Below are positions 44,823-53,601 of a DNA stretch of 63,100 nt, piece after piece; position 1 is the first letter of the stretch; the number at the start of each line of letters is the position of its first letter. A model generated the notes under the pieces. It was not told the origin of the DNA. It worked only from the letters and a program-made list of their open reading frames with translations, and made no database searches. The translations under genes and the position numbers were made by a program. Source of the stretch: Muribaculaceae bacterium (GTDB lineage Bacteria; Bacteroidota; Bacteroidia; Bacteroidales; Muribaculaceae); NCBI GenBank assembly GCA_023666885.1, contig JAMPBB010000001.1, forward strand, positions 27,076 through 90,175, read 5' to 3'.

Positions 44823-45512
44823 CTATCCTTCCACTGCAGTGGTAAGAAGATTTCGCATCTCTTTGCGTGATATAACCCTTATTTCATTCTGCGAGTAATC
44901 TATCAGACCTCTACGCTTGAGCTCTTCAAGTGTGGCCATAAATGAGCTGCGCTGCACACCGAAGTATGAATACAAATCGCGCTGCCGGCATGTAAGTGCC
45001 ACGTCAGTACCTGTAGGCTGCGTCAAAGCCACTATCCAAAACGCTATACGCTCCTCGAGCGAGCCGGTGGTCACTGCCAGGATTCCGTCAACGGCCTTCT
45101 GCGCGTTCATTGACAGGACATTCAGGAAGTTGAACAGGAATATCGGATCGGCATTCAGAATCTTTACATAGTCCTGCTTGGATATCTGCAACACTCCCGT
45201 GGTGCCAATGGACACAGCTGAACACGGATATTTAGTAGCCTTGCCAAACAGAAAATCTGGCGCAAGCACATCGGGAGCATTCAGAGTTTGCGATACCTTG
45301 AAACGTCCGTCGGAATTGGCTATGGAAACTCTTGCCGCACCGGATATGATAAACTTTATATGCGTGCACTCCTCACCCGGTTCCACCATAGGCTCACCGT
45401 CAAGATACTTGAGGAAATGGAACTTTGTGCGCTCTATAACCTTGGATATACACTGATAGCTCACCCCTTTGAACAGTGGCAGCCCCATCAGTATTTCATA
45501 CATTGTGTCCAT
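44823..45512 (-). CDS. CRP/FNR-family transcriptional regulator
   Basis: The 229-aa protein has an N-terminal cyclic-nucleotide-binding-like beta-roll (residues ~10-125, with GEPMVEPGEECTHIKFIISGAARV) and a C-terminal winged helix (TCRQRDLYSYFGVQRSSFMATLEELKRRGLI). There is no FNR-type cysteine cluster, and the phosphate-binding cassette of CRP is not conserved, so the ligand is unknown. Two starts three codons apart are possible. Many Bacteroidetes relatives respond to redox or metabolic state. It is transcribed alone. Confidence 0.85.
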   Translation of the reverse strand: MDTMYEILMGLPLFKGVSYQCISKVIERTKFHFLKYLDGEPMVEPGEECTHIKFIISGAARVSIANSDGRFKVSQTLNAPDVLAPDFLFGKATKYPCSAVSIGTTGVLQISKQDYVKILNADPIFLFNFLNVLSMNAQKAVDGILAVTTGSLEERIAFWIVALTQPTGTDVALTCRQRDLYSYFGVQRSSFMATLEELKRRGLIDYSQNEIRVISRKEMRNLLTTAVEG

Positions 45513-45568
45513 ATCAATATACGGCTTGAAAGTAACCGTTGTTAATTTTTAACATTTCTGGTGGCCGA

Positions 45569-46477
45569 TTAGTTCCCGCTATGACGTTGTTTAATATAAA
45601 TTTGTATGGAATTGATGGTGTTTTGCCATGCCACGTATGCAGCCGGCGCTATTGAGGCTATGGGGTTAAGGTACGTCAGAGCCATCCATATGGCCAGTAC
45701 CGTATTCTTCTGCCCAAGCCCCTGCGCTCCTGCCACACGGTCAGCGTATCGGCGACCTATACGCCGACCTATCACGAACTGCCCCACACACACCACTGCC
45801 GACACAAGTGCCAGAGCCAGCATCTCCGGAATCATTCCGGCCGGCTCATGCATGACAAAGCTCACGGCCCGACCCACCACTATAATTAGCGACACCGCCC
45901 ATACATAAAACGACACAGACTGTCGGCTGCTTACAGCGGCATGCGCCTTTGGAGCCACAGCCCTCAGCACAAGAGCGCACCCAAGTGGCGCCACTATAAG
46001 CGGCACTACCCTCATGGCTATACCACGGAACGCACTCACAAACTCAACATCGGCACCGCCCATCAAGGCAAACATCATGGGAGCCAACACGGCCACGGAC
46101 ATATTGCTTATTATGGAAAAGGTGGCCAGACGCGGCACACTCCCGCCAAGCATGCCCGTTATTACAGGAGCAGCCGTGGCCGTAGGGCAAAACACACATA
46201 TAAACGCTCCCTGAGCCAGATCCTCGCTCAGCGGACGCAGCAATAAATACACCGCCATACTGCCACCAAGCTGCACTGCCAGCAGATGCCACGAAAGACC
46301 GGTGAGGCGAAACTCCCCCGGACGCACACGGCAAAACGTCACGAACAGCATTATAAAAATCAAGTAGGGCGCCAAAAAAGCCACCGCCTCAATGGCCTCA
46401 TGAAAAAGCACACCCGCTATCATGGCCAGGGGCAGCATCCAGGGCTTGAGCCTCTGCCTTATTTCCGACATTTTCAT
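45569..46477 (-). CDS. BASS-family (bile acid:Na+ symporter-like) transporter
   Basis: A 302-aa membrane protein with about ten helices. Segments typical of the bile acid:sodium symporter superfamily are FCPTATAAPVITGMLGGSVPRLATFSIISNM and GLGQKNTVLAIWMALTYLNPIASIAPAAYVAWQN, the two broken-helix ion-binding regions. Transport of bile acids is not implied, since many family members carry organic anions or pantoate-like acids. ATG 46477 is used, and the frame open to 46747 runs into the divergent kinase gene. A -7 box ends 8 nt before the start. Confidence 0.8.
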   Translation of the reverse strand: MKMSEIRQRLKPWMLPLAMIAGVLFHEAIEAVAFLAPYLIFIMLFVTFCRVRPGEFRLTGLSWHLLAVQLGGSMAVYLLLRPLSEDLAQGAFICVFCPTATAAPVITGMLGGSVPRLATFSIISNMSVAVLAPMMFALMGGADVEFVSAFRGIAMRVVPLIVAPLGCALVLRAVAPKAHAAVSSRQSVSFYVWAVSLIIVVGRAVSFVMHEPAGMIPEMLALALVSAVVCVGQFVIGRRIGRRYADRVAGAQGLGQKNTVLAIWMALTYLNPIASIAPAAYVAWQNTINSIQIYIKQRHSGN

Positions 46478-46485
46478 AGCGGCTG

Positions 46486-46493
46486 CAAAGGTA
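46486..46493 (-). promoter_or_regulatory. -7 box for the BASS transporter gene
   Basis: The minus strand reads TACCTTTG, 8 nt before the ATG at 46477, so the leader would be at most a few bases. It is divergent from the kinase promoter 31 nt away. Confidence 0.55.
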
Positions 46494-46523
46494 CAAAAAA
46501 TGGCACTATTCTTGAAAACGGGT

Positions 46524-46553
46524 TTTGTTTTCCATAAAAAACCACTACTTTTG
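46524..46553 (+). promoter_or_regulatory. Promoter for the LytS-like kinase operon
   Basis: TTTG at 46524-46527 is followed after 18 nt by TACTTTTG at 46546-46553, both full matches. The ATG is at 46593, 39 nt further on. Confidence 0.7.
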
Positions 46554-46592
46554 TCGGCCAATTCTACAGACACGGCATGTAGACCGCATATC

Positions 46593-47630
46593 ATGAATAC
46601 ACCTACAACCACACGCATAGCCGGCAACATCCCGTCAAAGGGGCATCTTAGCACATTTCTTACCCATGTGCTGGGAGTATGCATACTATTCATACTGCCG
46701 GAAGTGCTTCTCTCCATATCCGACCATGACTTTGACAGCGGACACAACTATCGTGTGTATATTAAAGCCGCCATATACGTGGCGGTATTCTATATAAATT
46801 ATCACGTGATAACTGACCGCACACTCGGCCGACGCGTAAATTTGCCCCGTTTTTTCCTGTACAATCTGATTCTCACATGTGTAGCCCTCGGTGCCTTACA
46901 GTATTTAACAGGCTCGGCCACACACCTGTTTCGCAACTTTGTCATGATAGTGCTCACCATGAGCCTTAGCGCGGCCATAAAAATCACCTACAAATGGATA
47001 GAGCTGGACATACGCGTAAAGGATGACATAAGCCGCCGCCGCGAGGAAGAGCTCAAGCAGCTTAAGGCTCAGATTCATCCCCATTTTCTTTTCAACACGC
47101 TCAATTCCATCTATGCCCTAATTGACATAGCGCCGGACACTGCCCGCGATGCCGTACACAGGCTCAGCAGCATGATGCGCTACATGATATATGAAAATCC
47201 CCGATTCGTCACGCTACAGCAAGAAACCGAATTCACAGCTCACTACATACAGCTCATGCGCCTCCGACTCACTGAAGGAGCACGCCTTGACGTGACGCTT
47301 GACAGCTCACAATGCCCTGAACGGCGTATGCCTCCGCTCATATTCATCAATCTGATAGAAAATGTGTTCAAGCATGGCCAGCCTGACCACCCCATGCGCA
47401 TAAGCTTGACAGCCGAACCTGACGGCACGGTTACATGCACCACATTCAACCACATGGCAGCCAATGTAACAGCACACCGCAGCCACAGGCCCTCATCAGG
47501 CATAGGACTGACCAATTTGCGCCGACGCCTGGAACTGATATACGGTTCCGATGCCGGACTTGCCACCGAATCTGACGGACGTACTTTCACCGCCCGACTA
47601 ACCATAAAACCAACCAATGAAAATGGATAA
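46593..47630 (+). CDS. LytS-like sensor histidine kinase
   Basis: A 345-aa kinase with four hydrophobic N-terminal helices (residues ~20-145), a short coiled coil (RRREEELKQLKAQ) and the His_kinase domain. The phosphoacceptor is in AQIHPHFLFNTLNSIYAL (near residue 163), the ATP-binding N box is NLIENVFKHG, and the G box is SSGIGLTNLRRRLELIYG. It lacks a periplasmic sensor domain. It overlaps the response regulator gene by 14 nt. ATG 46593 follows the promoter; the frame open from 46422 does not. Confidence 0.9.
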   Translation: MNTPTTTRIAGNIPSKGHLSTFLTHVLGVCILFILPEVLLSISDHDFDSGHNYRVYIKAAIYVAVFYINYHVITDRTLGRRVNLPRFFLYNLILTCVALGALQYLTGSATHLFRNFVMIVLTMSLSAAIKITYKWIELDIRVKDDISRRREEELKQLKAQIHPHFLFNTLNSIYALIDIAPDTARDAVHRLSSMMRYMIYENPRFVTLQQETEFTAHYIQLMRLRLTEGARLDVTLDSSQCPERRMPPLIFINLIENVFKHGQPDHPMRISLTAEPDGTVTCTTFNHMAANVTAHRSHRPSSGIGLTNLRRRLELIYGSDAGLATESDGRTFTARLTIKPTNENG

Positions 47631-48324
47631 TATGCGATGCTGCGTCATTGACGACGAGCCTTTGGCCGGACGTCTGATAGCAGGCTATATCGAAAAGACC
47701 CCCTCACTCACACTGGTGGGCGCATACCGCTCGGCCGATGAGGCCATACGCCCCATAGTAAGCGGTGAGGTAGACCTTTTGTTTCTCGACATTCAGATGC
47801 CACAGCTCAACGGCCTTGAATTTGCCAAAATAGTACCTGACAGCTGCCGCATAATATTTACCACCGCCTACGATACCTACGCCATACAGGGCTTCAAGGT
47901 CAATGCACTCGACTACCTGCTCAAACCGGTAAGCTACGATGACTTCCTGGAGTCCATAGCACGAGCCCGAAAGGCTCTGCATCCCGGAAACGGATCCGGA
48001 TCTGACCGCATAATAGTAAAAAGCGAGTACAAGATGGTGCAGATAGATACCGCCGACATCCTGTATATAGAAGGCGAGAAGGATTATGTGAAGATAGTGA
48101 CCAAAAGCCATCCGGACGGCATCATGACACTCATGAACATGAAAGCCATAGAACAGGCCCTGCCGTCAGAGATATTCATGCGCGTGCACCGCTCATACAT
48201 AGTAAACACCTCACACATAAGCACAATAGAACGTAACCGTATAATATTTGGCGACACAGCCATACCCGTAAGCGACTCGTACAAGAATGACTTTGCCGCC
48301 TACGTGTCAGCCCACTCGGTATAG
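47617..48324 (+). CDS. LytTR-family response regulator
   Basis: The partner of the kinase just upstream. The 235-aa protein has a receiver domain (CCVIDDEPLAGRLI acidic pair, phosphoacceptor Asp in LLFLDIQMPQLNG, Lys in YLLKPV) and a LytTR DNA-binding domain from about residue 135 (IIVKSEYKMVQIDTADILYIEGEKDYVKI; MRVHRSYIVN). Targets are unknown, and the divergent BASS transporter is the nearest candidate. It converges on rpiB with 10 nt between stops. Confidence 0.92.
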   Translation: MKMDNMRCCVIDDEPLAGRLIAGYIEKTPSLTLVGAYRSADEAIRPIVSGEVDLLFLDIQMPQLNGLEFAKIVPDSCRIIFTTAYDTYAIQGFKVNALDYLLKPVSYDDFLESIARARKALHPGNGSGSDRIIVKSEYKMVQIDTADILYIEGEKDYVKIVTKSHPDGIMTLMNMKAIEQALPSEIFMRVHRSYIVNTSHISTIERNRIIFGDTAIPVSDSYKNDFAAYVSAHSV

Positions 48325-48334
48325 ACCTCTGCTA

Positions 48335-48787
48335 TTATTTTACCGGAATCTTAGCCACCCGGCGCTCATGGCGGCCGCCTTCAAAGGGCGTGGACAGGAA
48401 TACCTCCACAATCTTTTCGGCTACAGCCGGCTCTATAAACCGTGCCGGGAGCACGAGTACATTGGCATCATTATGCTCGCGAGCCAGCTTGGCTATTTCC
48501 GGTGTCCAGCACAGAGCCGCACGTATACCCTGATGCTTGTTGAGCGTCATGGCTATACCGTTGCCCGTACCGCACATGGCTATGCCTGGGTAGCACTCTC
48601 CGCTCTCCACGGCATCGGCACACGGATGCGCATAATCAGGATAGTCACAGCTCGCCTCAGAGTCAGTGCCGAAATCCTTTACGTCTACGCCCTTGCTCTG
48701 GAGCATAGCCTTCAGTCGGTTTTTCAATTCATATCCGGCATGGTCACTGCACATGCCTACACTCTTTCCCGGTGTGATGATGGTCAT
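48335..48787 (-). CDS. rpiB: Ribose-5-phosphate isomerase B
   Basis: RpiB interconverts ribose-5-phosphate and ribulose-5-phosphate. The 150-aa protein has the family start VGMCSDHAGYELKNRLK, the catalytic cysteine loop MCGTGNGIAMTLNKHQGIRAALCW (near residue 70) and the ARFIEPAVAEKIVEVFL C-terminal helix. It follows the SDR gene by 18 nt on the same strand. Confidence 0.93.
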   Translation of the reverse strand: MTIITPGKSVGMCSDHAGYELKNRLKAMLQSKGVDVKDFGTDSEASCDYPDYAHPCADAVESGECYPGIAMCGTGNGIAMTLNKHQGIRAALCWTPEIAKLAREHNDANVLVLPARFIEPAVAEKIVEVFLSTPFEGGRHERRVAKIPVK

Positions 48788-48805
48788 ATATCTAATATTG
48801 TTAGC

Positions 48806-49543
48806 TTAAAATTCTATACTTATACGGCGCCATACGTATCCGGGTATCATGCGCCACAGCGCTGTCAACACAGCCCATCGGGTATCTATCACCGCCACTC
48901 TGCGCTCACGCACCACAGCCCGCTCTATAAGCCGGGCCGCATACTCTACAGGCATCAGCATGGGATAGTCCTTGCCCTCGGCCAAAAGCGGAGTGCTGAC
49001 AAAGCCCGGACGTATATCGGTGAAGCACACATTTACATGCTGCTGATGTGCGAGTTGGTCAAGCGAGTCGATAAACATCTGCTGAAAACGCTTTGATGAG
49101 CTGTAAGCAGCCGACACACCTATACCCTTGGTACCGGCCACGGATGTAATGGCGGCTATCTGGCCGCGTGCCACATTGGCCGTGTCACGGAAATACTTGT
49201 ACGCCTCGGCCACTATGCGGGCAAATCCCACACAGTTCACTTCCAATGTCTGCACTATCTGCGGCTGTCCGAGCGCCGGGTCATAAAATCCCGTTCCGGC
49301 AGCGTACAGCAGTACATCCATACCGTCAGTCAGTTCTATCAGTCCATTGAAGCGTTCTATGGCATCCGGTGCCGTGACATCAAGCGTAGCGTACTCCACA
49401 TTCTGCGGAAATGCCTCCTTCAGAGCTTTCAACGGTTCTTCCCTACGGGCAGCCACACCCACACGCCATCCGGCGGCGGCAAAGTCACGGGCCACTTGAA
49501 ATCCAAGCCCTGACGATGCGCCTATTATGACTATTCTTTTCAT
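48806..49543 (-). CDS. Short-chain dehydrogenase/reductase
   Basis: A 245-aa classical SDR with VIIGASSGLGFQVARDFAA, the LYAAGTG strand, ITSVAG and the catalytic YSSSKR (near residue 150). The C-terminal region (DIRPGFVSTPLL, then a hydrophobic end VLTALWRMIPGYVWRRISIEF) suggests membrane association. The substrate is unknown. ATG 49543 is preferred to 49561 because the Rossmann strand begins directly after it. Confidence 0.82.
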   Translation of the reverse strand: MKRIVIIGASSGLGFQVARDFAAAGWRVGVAARREEPLKALKEAFPQNVEYATLDVTAPDAIERFNGLIELTDGMDVLLYAAGTGFYDPALGQPQIVQTLEVNCVGFARIVAEAYKYFRDTANVARGQIAAITSVAGTKGIGVSAAYSSSKRFQQMFIDSLDQLAHQQHVNVCFTDIRPGFVSTPLLAEGKDYPMLMPVEYAARLIERAVVRERRVAVIDTRWAVLTALWRMIPGYVWRRISIEF

Positions 49544-49595
49544 ATCGGTAGATGTTTTCATGGAGGGATTCGGCCCATACCAGTCTACGCCGTAT

Positions 49596-50486
49596 CTACG
49601 AGTCGTCCCCTTCAGTAATAACCGCCTTATGCCGGGTTCGGTTCAACGGTATGGTATATATTATGGAGAAGCTGCCGGTCAGCGAATTGCCACGTTTGCC
49701 ATAGCCGGGTATATACATCGGTTGTCCCATAGGCGTCTGCCCTTCATGGACTATGGTGTGGTATCGGAATGTCCAGCCCATGGACAGATTCTTTACTATC
49801 TTAACCTTTATCCCGGCACATATTTCAAAGTATCCGGCATTAGTGCTCTGCGACGGTATGCTGAACGCGGGCTCCGACCCCCAATAGTCGTTGGTGGATG
49901 TTATGTCAGTCACTTCATATGAGAAGAAGCTCAGGCCATAACGCAAGCCGAAGAGCAGCTGATAGTCAGGGTTAGAATTATAGAATATGTTATAATTAAT
50001 ACCTACCTTGAAATATGGAGCCAATTTTGACTTGTATGTGAAGTTCATGCCGTCAGGCGTTTCGTTGCACATGCCCAAGCCCAGCTCCACCACCGGCTTA
50101 TAGCGGTTATGCAGGCTGAGCTCCCCGTAGAAGTCTATAAGCCCGTAATGCTGTCCGAGCATACGCATCACCGGATCCCATATATTTACTCCTACGCTCA
50201 CTGCGTGAAGAAGCGGGAATATCATCTTGGGCACACGGTTTATGGCCGTAGAGTCAACCCATTCACGGCCGCTCAAAGTATCAACTAAAATAGTATTTCC
50301 GGCCGCATCCTGCCGTTCCACTACATGCGTGCGGTCAGCCGGAGTGTCCTTGCTCTTAGCCGGATTTACCGGCGTACCGGGGGTGGTGGGCTCCACAGGC
50401 GTGACACGCCTTTGCGCCACCGCCGGAGCGGTGATGCCCAGCAAGGCTATGAACAGCAACAATATCTTGAATATACCGCCTTTCAT
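49596..50486 (-). CDS. DUF6048-type outer-membrane protein
   Basis: A 296-aa protein with a signal peptide (to about residue 25), a proline/threonine-rich linker and then beta-barrel-like strands (KLAPYFKVGINYNIFYN; YQLLFGLRYGLSFFSYEVTD; SFSIIYTIPLN). The sequence and the pairing with the next gene fit DUF6048, a Bacteroidales family with no known function. It overlaps the DUF6452 gene by 4 nt. Confidence 0.68.
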   Translation of the reverse strand: MKGGIFKILLLFIALLGITAPAVAQRRVTPVEPTTPGTPVNPAKSKDTPADRTHVVERQDAAGNTILVDTLSGREWVDSTAINRVPKMIFPLLHAVSVGVNIWDPVMRMLGQHYGLIDFYGELSLHNRYKPVVELGLGMCNETPDGMNFTYKSKLAPYFKVGINYNIFYNSNPDYQLLFGLRYGLSFFSYEVTDITSTNDYWGSEPAFSIPSQSTNAGYFEICAGIKVKIVKNLSMGWTFRYHTIVHEGQTPMGQPMYIPGYGKRGNSLTGSFSIIYTIPLNRTRHKAVITEGDDS

Positions 50487-51010
50487 ACCGCCTCCTCTTC
50501 TTCATCATCACCGGCCGAACCGCCTCCGGCAGTAGTGTGCACGTATATGCGTATGCGCTCTATGTCTATATTATTTATCAGCGAATCAGTCACCGCCACA
50601 GAATCGATGATGTGTGTGGTGTATTTGAATTCGGTTATGCGATAATTGAACATAGCTCCGCACTCAGCCGACACGAAATACGGTTCGGAAGTATATACAA
50701 AAGTTATGGTGTCAGGTTCCGGGGCATTGTCATGAGTGTATCGGAAATAGAACGATGTTTCCGATGTGCTTGACCTGAACGGCAGGTAAACGCTTGACAG
50801 AGCCGATGAGGCATCGTGCAGCAAGCTGTCGCCCGGAGCGCCCACACCGCCCACATCCACGCCTGAAACCGAAACCTTTGAACGCGTGGCAGCATCATAC
50901 ATGGCCGCCAGCGGCAGACTGCTCTGATTTTCGGTACAGCTTGATGTATTGCAGCTCCATAGCGGCGCACACACACATGCGGCAACGAGTATGTTCAGAA
51001 TTTTCCCCAT
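50483..51010 (-). CDS. DUF6452-type lipoprotein
   Basis: A 175-aa product with a lipoprotein signal (MGKILNILVAACVCAPLWSC), a CTENQSSLPLAAMYD segment after the lipid anchor, and a beta-rich body ending in an acidic tail (DDEEEEAV). This fits DUF6452, which is usually encoded beside DUF6048, suggesting a two-component envelope assembly. It overlaps both neighbours (4 and 16 nt). Confidence 0.68.
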   Translation of the reverse strand: MGKILNILVAACVCAPLWSCNTSSCTENQSSLPLAAMYDAATRSKVSVSGVDVGGVGAPGDSLLHDASSALSSVYLPFRSSTSETSFYFRYTHDNAPEPDTITFVYTSEPYFVSAECGAMFNYRITEFKYTTHIIDSVAVTDSLINNIDIERIRIYVHTTAGGGSAGDDEEEEAV

Positions 51011-51528
51011 CTCAGAATCTCATCTATCTTCTTACGGTTCTTATCAGGCACCTTTGAGCCTTCCGCCGGGAATCCTATAGGTATTATAGCCACCGGCTCC
51101 GCGCCCTCAGGCAAATTCATTTCAGAGGCGAGCGCCGCAGCATCAAAGTTACATATCCAGCAAGTGCCTAACCCCGCTGCGGCTGCTGCAAGGCATATAT
51201 GCTCCACGGCTATAGCCACATCCACATCAGTATGATCCTTGCCGTCCGAAGCCCTGTGCCACGCCTCACCGTGGAGCCCTACGGCCACTATGAATGCCGA
51301 TGCTCCGGCAGCCCAGTCGCGCCCGTACACAGCACTTATCATAGCTCGCTGCTCAGGGCTGTCAAGCACCACGAATACCCACGGCTGCCTGTTACAAGCC
51401 GACGGTGCCAGCCGCGCGGCCTCCACCACAGCCTCTATCATGTCACGCGGCACAGCCGTGCTGCTGTATGAGCGGCATGAGTAGCGGTCATGAGCCAGCT
51501 TTATGAAGGAGTTGTATGTTTCAGTCAT
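50995..51528 (-). CDS. Nitroreductase-family FMN oxidoreductase
   Basis: A 177-aa nitroreductase with the FMN-binding start DRYSCRSYSSTAVP, ARLAPSACNRQPWVFVVL and the GLGTCWICNF segment near residue 120. Family members reduce nitro compounds, flavins or quinones; the physiological substrate here cannot be told. It overlaps the glycosyltransferase gene by 8 nt. Confidence 0.88.
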   Translation of the reverse strand: MTETYNSFIKLAHDRYSCRSYSSTAVPRDMIEAVVEAARLAPSACNRQPWVFVVLDSPEQRAMISAVYGRDWAAGASAFIVAVGLHGEAWHRASDGKDHTDVDVAIAVEHICLAAAAAGLGTCWICNFDAAALASEMNLPEGAEPVAIIPIGFPAEGSKVPDKNRKKIDEILRWGKF

Positions 51529-52489
51529 TGGTCTTCAGTTCTTCTTCTATCTCATAATTATTGCGCAGCGATGAGTTCCGCACTATCAGCTCGCCAAGGA
51601 ATCCCGTAAGGAACAGCTGCGTACCCAATATCATGGTCACAAGCGCTATATAAAAGTAAGGCGACTCCGTAACCAGCGTATATGGCTGCCCTGAGTACAG
51701 ATGATACAGCTTCATTCCGCCCACAGTCATTACCGCCACGAGTCCTATCAGGAACATGAGGCTGCCAAGCAGCCCGAAGAAATGCATGGGTTTGACACCA
51801 AACTTGTTAGTGAACCACAAGGTGGCCAGATCCAAATAGCCGTTGACAAAACGGTCAAGTCCGAACTTGGTCTTGCCATACTTGCGTGCCTGATGATGTA
51901 CCACCTTCTCCCCTATCTTGTTAAATCCGGCATTCTTGGCTAAATAAGGGATGTAGCGGTGCATGTCGCCGTACACCTCTATGTGCTTGACCACCTTGTT
52001 GCGGTATGCCTTCAACCCGCAGTTGAAATCATGCAGATTGTGTATTCCGCTCACACGCCGTGCCGTGGCATTGAACAGCTTGGTGGGTATAGTCTTCGAC
52101 AGCGGGTCATAACGCTTCTGCTTCCAGCCGCTCACCAAGTCATAGCCTTCCTCCGTAATCATCCGGTACAGCTCAGGTATTTCATCCGGGCTGTCCTGAA
52201 GGTCGGCATCCATAGTTATCACCACATTGCCTTTTGCTCGCTCAAATCCGGTGTTAAGAGCCGGCGACTTCCCGTAGTTACGCCGGAAGCACACCCCCTT
52301 CACTGCCGGATTGGCAGCGCTCAGCGAGCGTATCACCTCCCATGAGGAGTCGGTAGAGCCGTCATTTACAAATATTATTTCGTAGCTGAACCCATGCTCA
52401 TCCATCACCCGCGCTATCCAACGTTCAAGTTCGGGAAGTGACTCAGCCTCATTATACAGAGGCACTACTACTGAAATATCCATATTCAA
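51521..52489 (-). CDS. Family 2 glycosyltransferase, polyprenyl-phosphate type
   Basis: A 322-aa GT2 protein with the GT-A start SVVVPLYNEAESLPEL, the DxD motif MDADLQDSPDEIPELY (near residue 95) and two C-terminal transmembrane helices (residues ~232-255 and ~268-290). This is the GtrB/DPM1-like layout, in which a sugar is moved from a nucleotide to undecaprenyl phosphate on the inner face of the membrane. The sugar is unknown. It overlaps the DUF4199 gene by 4 nt. Confidence 0.88.
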   Translation of the reverse strand: MNMDISVVVPLYNEAESLPELERWIARVMDEHGFSYEIIFVNDGSTDSSWEVIRSLSAANPAVKGVCFRRNYGKSPALNTGFERAKGNVVITMDADLQDSPDEIPELYRMITEEGYDLVSGWKQKRYDPLSKTIPTKLFNATARRVSGIHNLHDFNCGLKAYRNKVVKHIEVYGDMHRYIPYLAKNAGFNKIGEKVVHHQARKYGKTKFGLDRFVNGYLDLATLWFTNKFGVKPMHFFGLLGSLMFLIGLVAVMTVGGMKLYHLYSGQPYTLVTESPYFYIALVTMILGTQLFLTGFLGELIVRNSSLRNNYEIEEELKTND

Positions 52490-53028
52490 GAGTTAAGTTT
52501 GTTATGAGGTAATTTTACAGCACGGGCTATCAAGCTGAGCAGCAATGACAGCAGCGAGCCGGTAAATATGGCTATCCATACCGTTTCAAGCGCTATGGAA
52601 GCCGCCGTAGGGACAAGATTGGCCTCCACCATACGGGTAAGCAAATCGGCCACCTGTACAGCCTGCGGGTCATCAATCGCCGCGTAGAAGTCAATAGCCT
52701 CACGCACACAGCCTAATATATATTCCGGCTGTATCCATCTAAGAAACACATAGGCCGCCAATGCACTGATAAGCGAGCCACAGGCAAATGTCACTATGCC
52801 CTGCATCCAAAGCCCCGAAAGGGTGGTCATACCCATTTCTTCCACATAGGTACGCCTCAGCTGCCTGTACAACAGCACCGGGACTCCGGCAAACAGGAGC
52901 ACCGACAGCACGCCCAACAATGGCACAGCACGTGAGTATATAAGGGCAAAGAACATGGCACAGAGCCATATGCCGAGGAAGAACCCGGCATCAGCACCTC
53001 TGCGGTATGGCGACACTATCTTGTTCAT
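52486..53028 (-). CDS. DUF4199-type membrane protein
   Basis: A 180-aa protein with four predicted helices, a YVEEMGMTTLSGLWMQGIVTFACGSLISAL segment and a short hydrophilic region (residues ~105-135). This is the DUF4199 pattern, which in Bacteroidales is typically encoded just before this GT2 gene. Its function is unknown; help with the lipid-linked sugar step is a guess from context. A perfect -7 box lies 10 nt before the start. Confidence 0.75.
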   Translation of the reverse strand: MNKIVSPYRRGADAGFFLGIWLCAMFFALIYSRAVPLLGVLSVLLFAGVPVLLYRQLRRTYVEEMGMTTLSGLWMQGIVTFACGSLISALAAYVFLRWIQPEYILGCVREAIDFYAAIDDPQAVQVADLLTRMVEANLVPTAASIALETVWIAIFTGSLLSLLLSLIARAVKLPHNKLNS

Positions 53029-53038
53029 CTATGACATG

Positions 53039-53046
53039 CAAAGATA
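53039..53046 (-). promoter_or_regulatory. -7 box for the DUF4199-GT2 operon
   Basis: The minus strand reads TATCTTTG, 10 nt before the ATG at 53028, predicting a leader of about five bases. Confidence 0.6.
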
Positions 53047-53135
53047 GCATCTTTTTATCAAAATACGCCTTAAACACAAGGTTAATAACACACTTTTACG
53101 TAGCACTTCCATAATACTGCCCGGCACACGCACAA

Positions 53136-53180
53136 AAAGTCAGGGCACATCCCCCACAATAGGGGATGCGCCTTGACTTT
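53136..53180 (-). terminator. Terminator after rpsU
   Basis: A long stem (53136-53154 with 53162-53180, a few mismatches) is followed on the minus strand by TTTTTG. It lies about 70 nt after the rpsU stop. Confidence 0.8.
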
Positions 53181-53252
53181 ATCTTCTTTTCTTACATCAA
53201 AAAGAAAGGCTTCCTGTATACGGGAAAGCCCGCACTCAAATAGGACCGCGTA

Positions 53253-53444
53253 TCAGTCCTCTACCAGACGGAGCTTCTGCACATACACAGCCTTCATCAT
53301 CTTCTTTCGGTTAGTCACCGAAGGCTTCTGGAAAGCCTGACGGCTGCGGAGTTCCTTTACGATACCGGTTTTTTCAAATTTACGCTTGAATTTCTTAAGC
53401 GCTCTTTCAATGTTTTCGCCTTCTTTTACTTGTACGATTATCAT
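53253..53444 (-). CDS. rpsU: 30S ribosomal protein S21
   Basis: The 63-aa protein matches S21, with MIIVQVKEGENIERALKKFKRKFEKTG at the start and a basic helical C-terminus (TNRKKMMKAVYVQKLRL). In Bacteroidetes, S21 with S18 and S6 shapes the 30S platform around a sequestered anti-Shine-Dalgarno, which suits the lack of Shine-Dalgarno sites here. It has its own promoter and terminator. Confidence 0.95.
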   Translation of the reverse strand: MIIVQVKEGENIERALKKFKRKFEKTGIVKELRSRQAFQKPSVTNRKKMMKAVYVQKLRLVED

Positions 53445-53497
53445 TTTTAATGTTGTTATGTAGTTTTAATTATTTCGCTTTCGTGGCTTTAGCGCGG

Positions 53498-53528
53498 CAA
53501 AATTACGTACATTTTTTTATTTGGCAAA
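53498..53528 (-). promoter_or_regulatory. Promoter for rpsU
   Basis: On the minus strand TTTG (53525-53528) precedes TAATTTTG (53498-53505) by 19 nt. Transcription would start about 50 nt before the rpsU ATG. Confidence 0.65.
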
Positions 53529-53592
53529 ACTTTTTTAATTTCATTTTCCAATCTTTTAAATCATTTAGGTGCATTTATTCGGACGGTTTGAC

Positions 53593-53600
53593 TAAATTTG
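53593..53600 (+). promoter_or_regulatory. -7 box for the fucose operon
   Basis: TAAATTTG matches TAnnTTTG and lies 72 nt before fucI. The -33 site is weak, as expected if an activator or derepression sets expression. Confidence 0.55.
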
Positions 53601-53601
53601 C

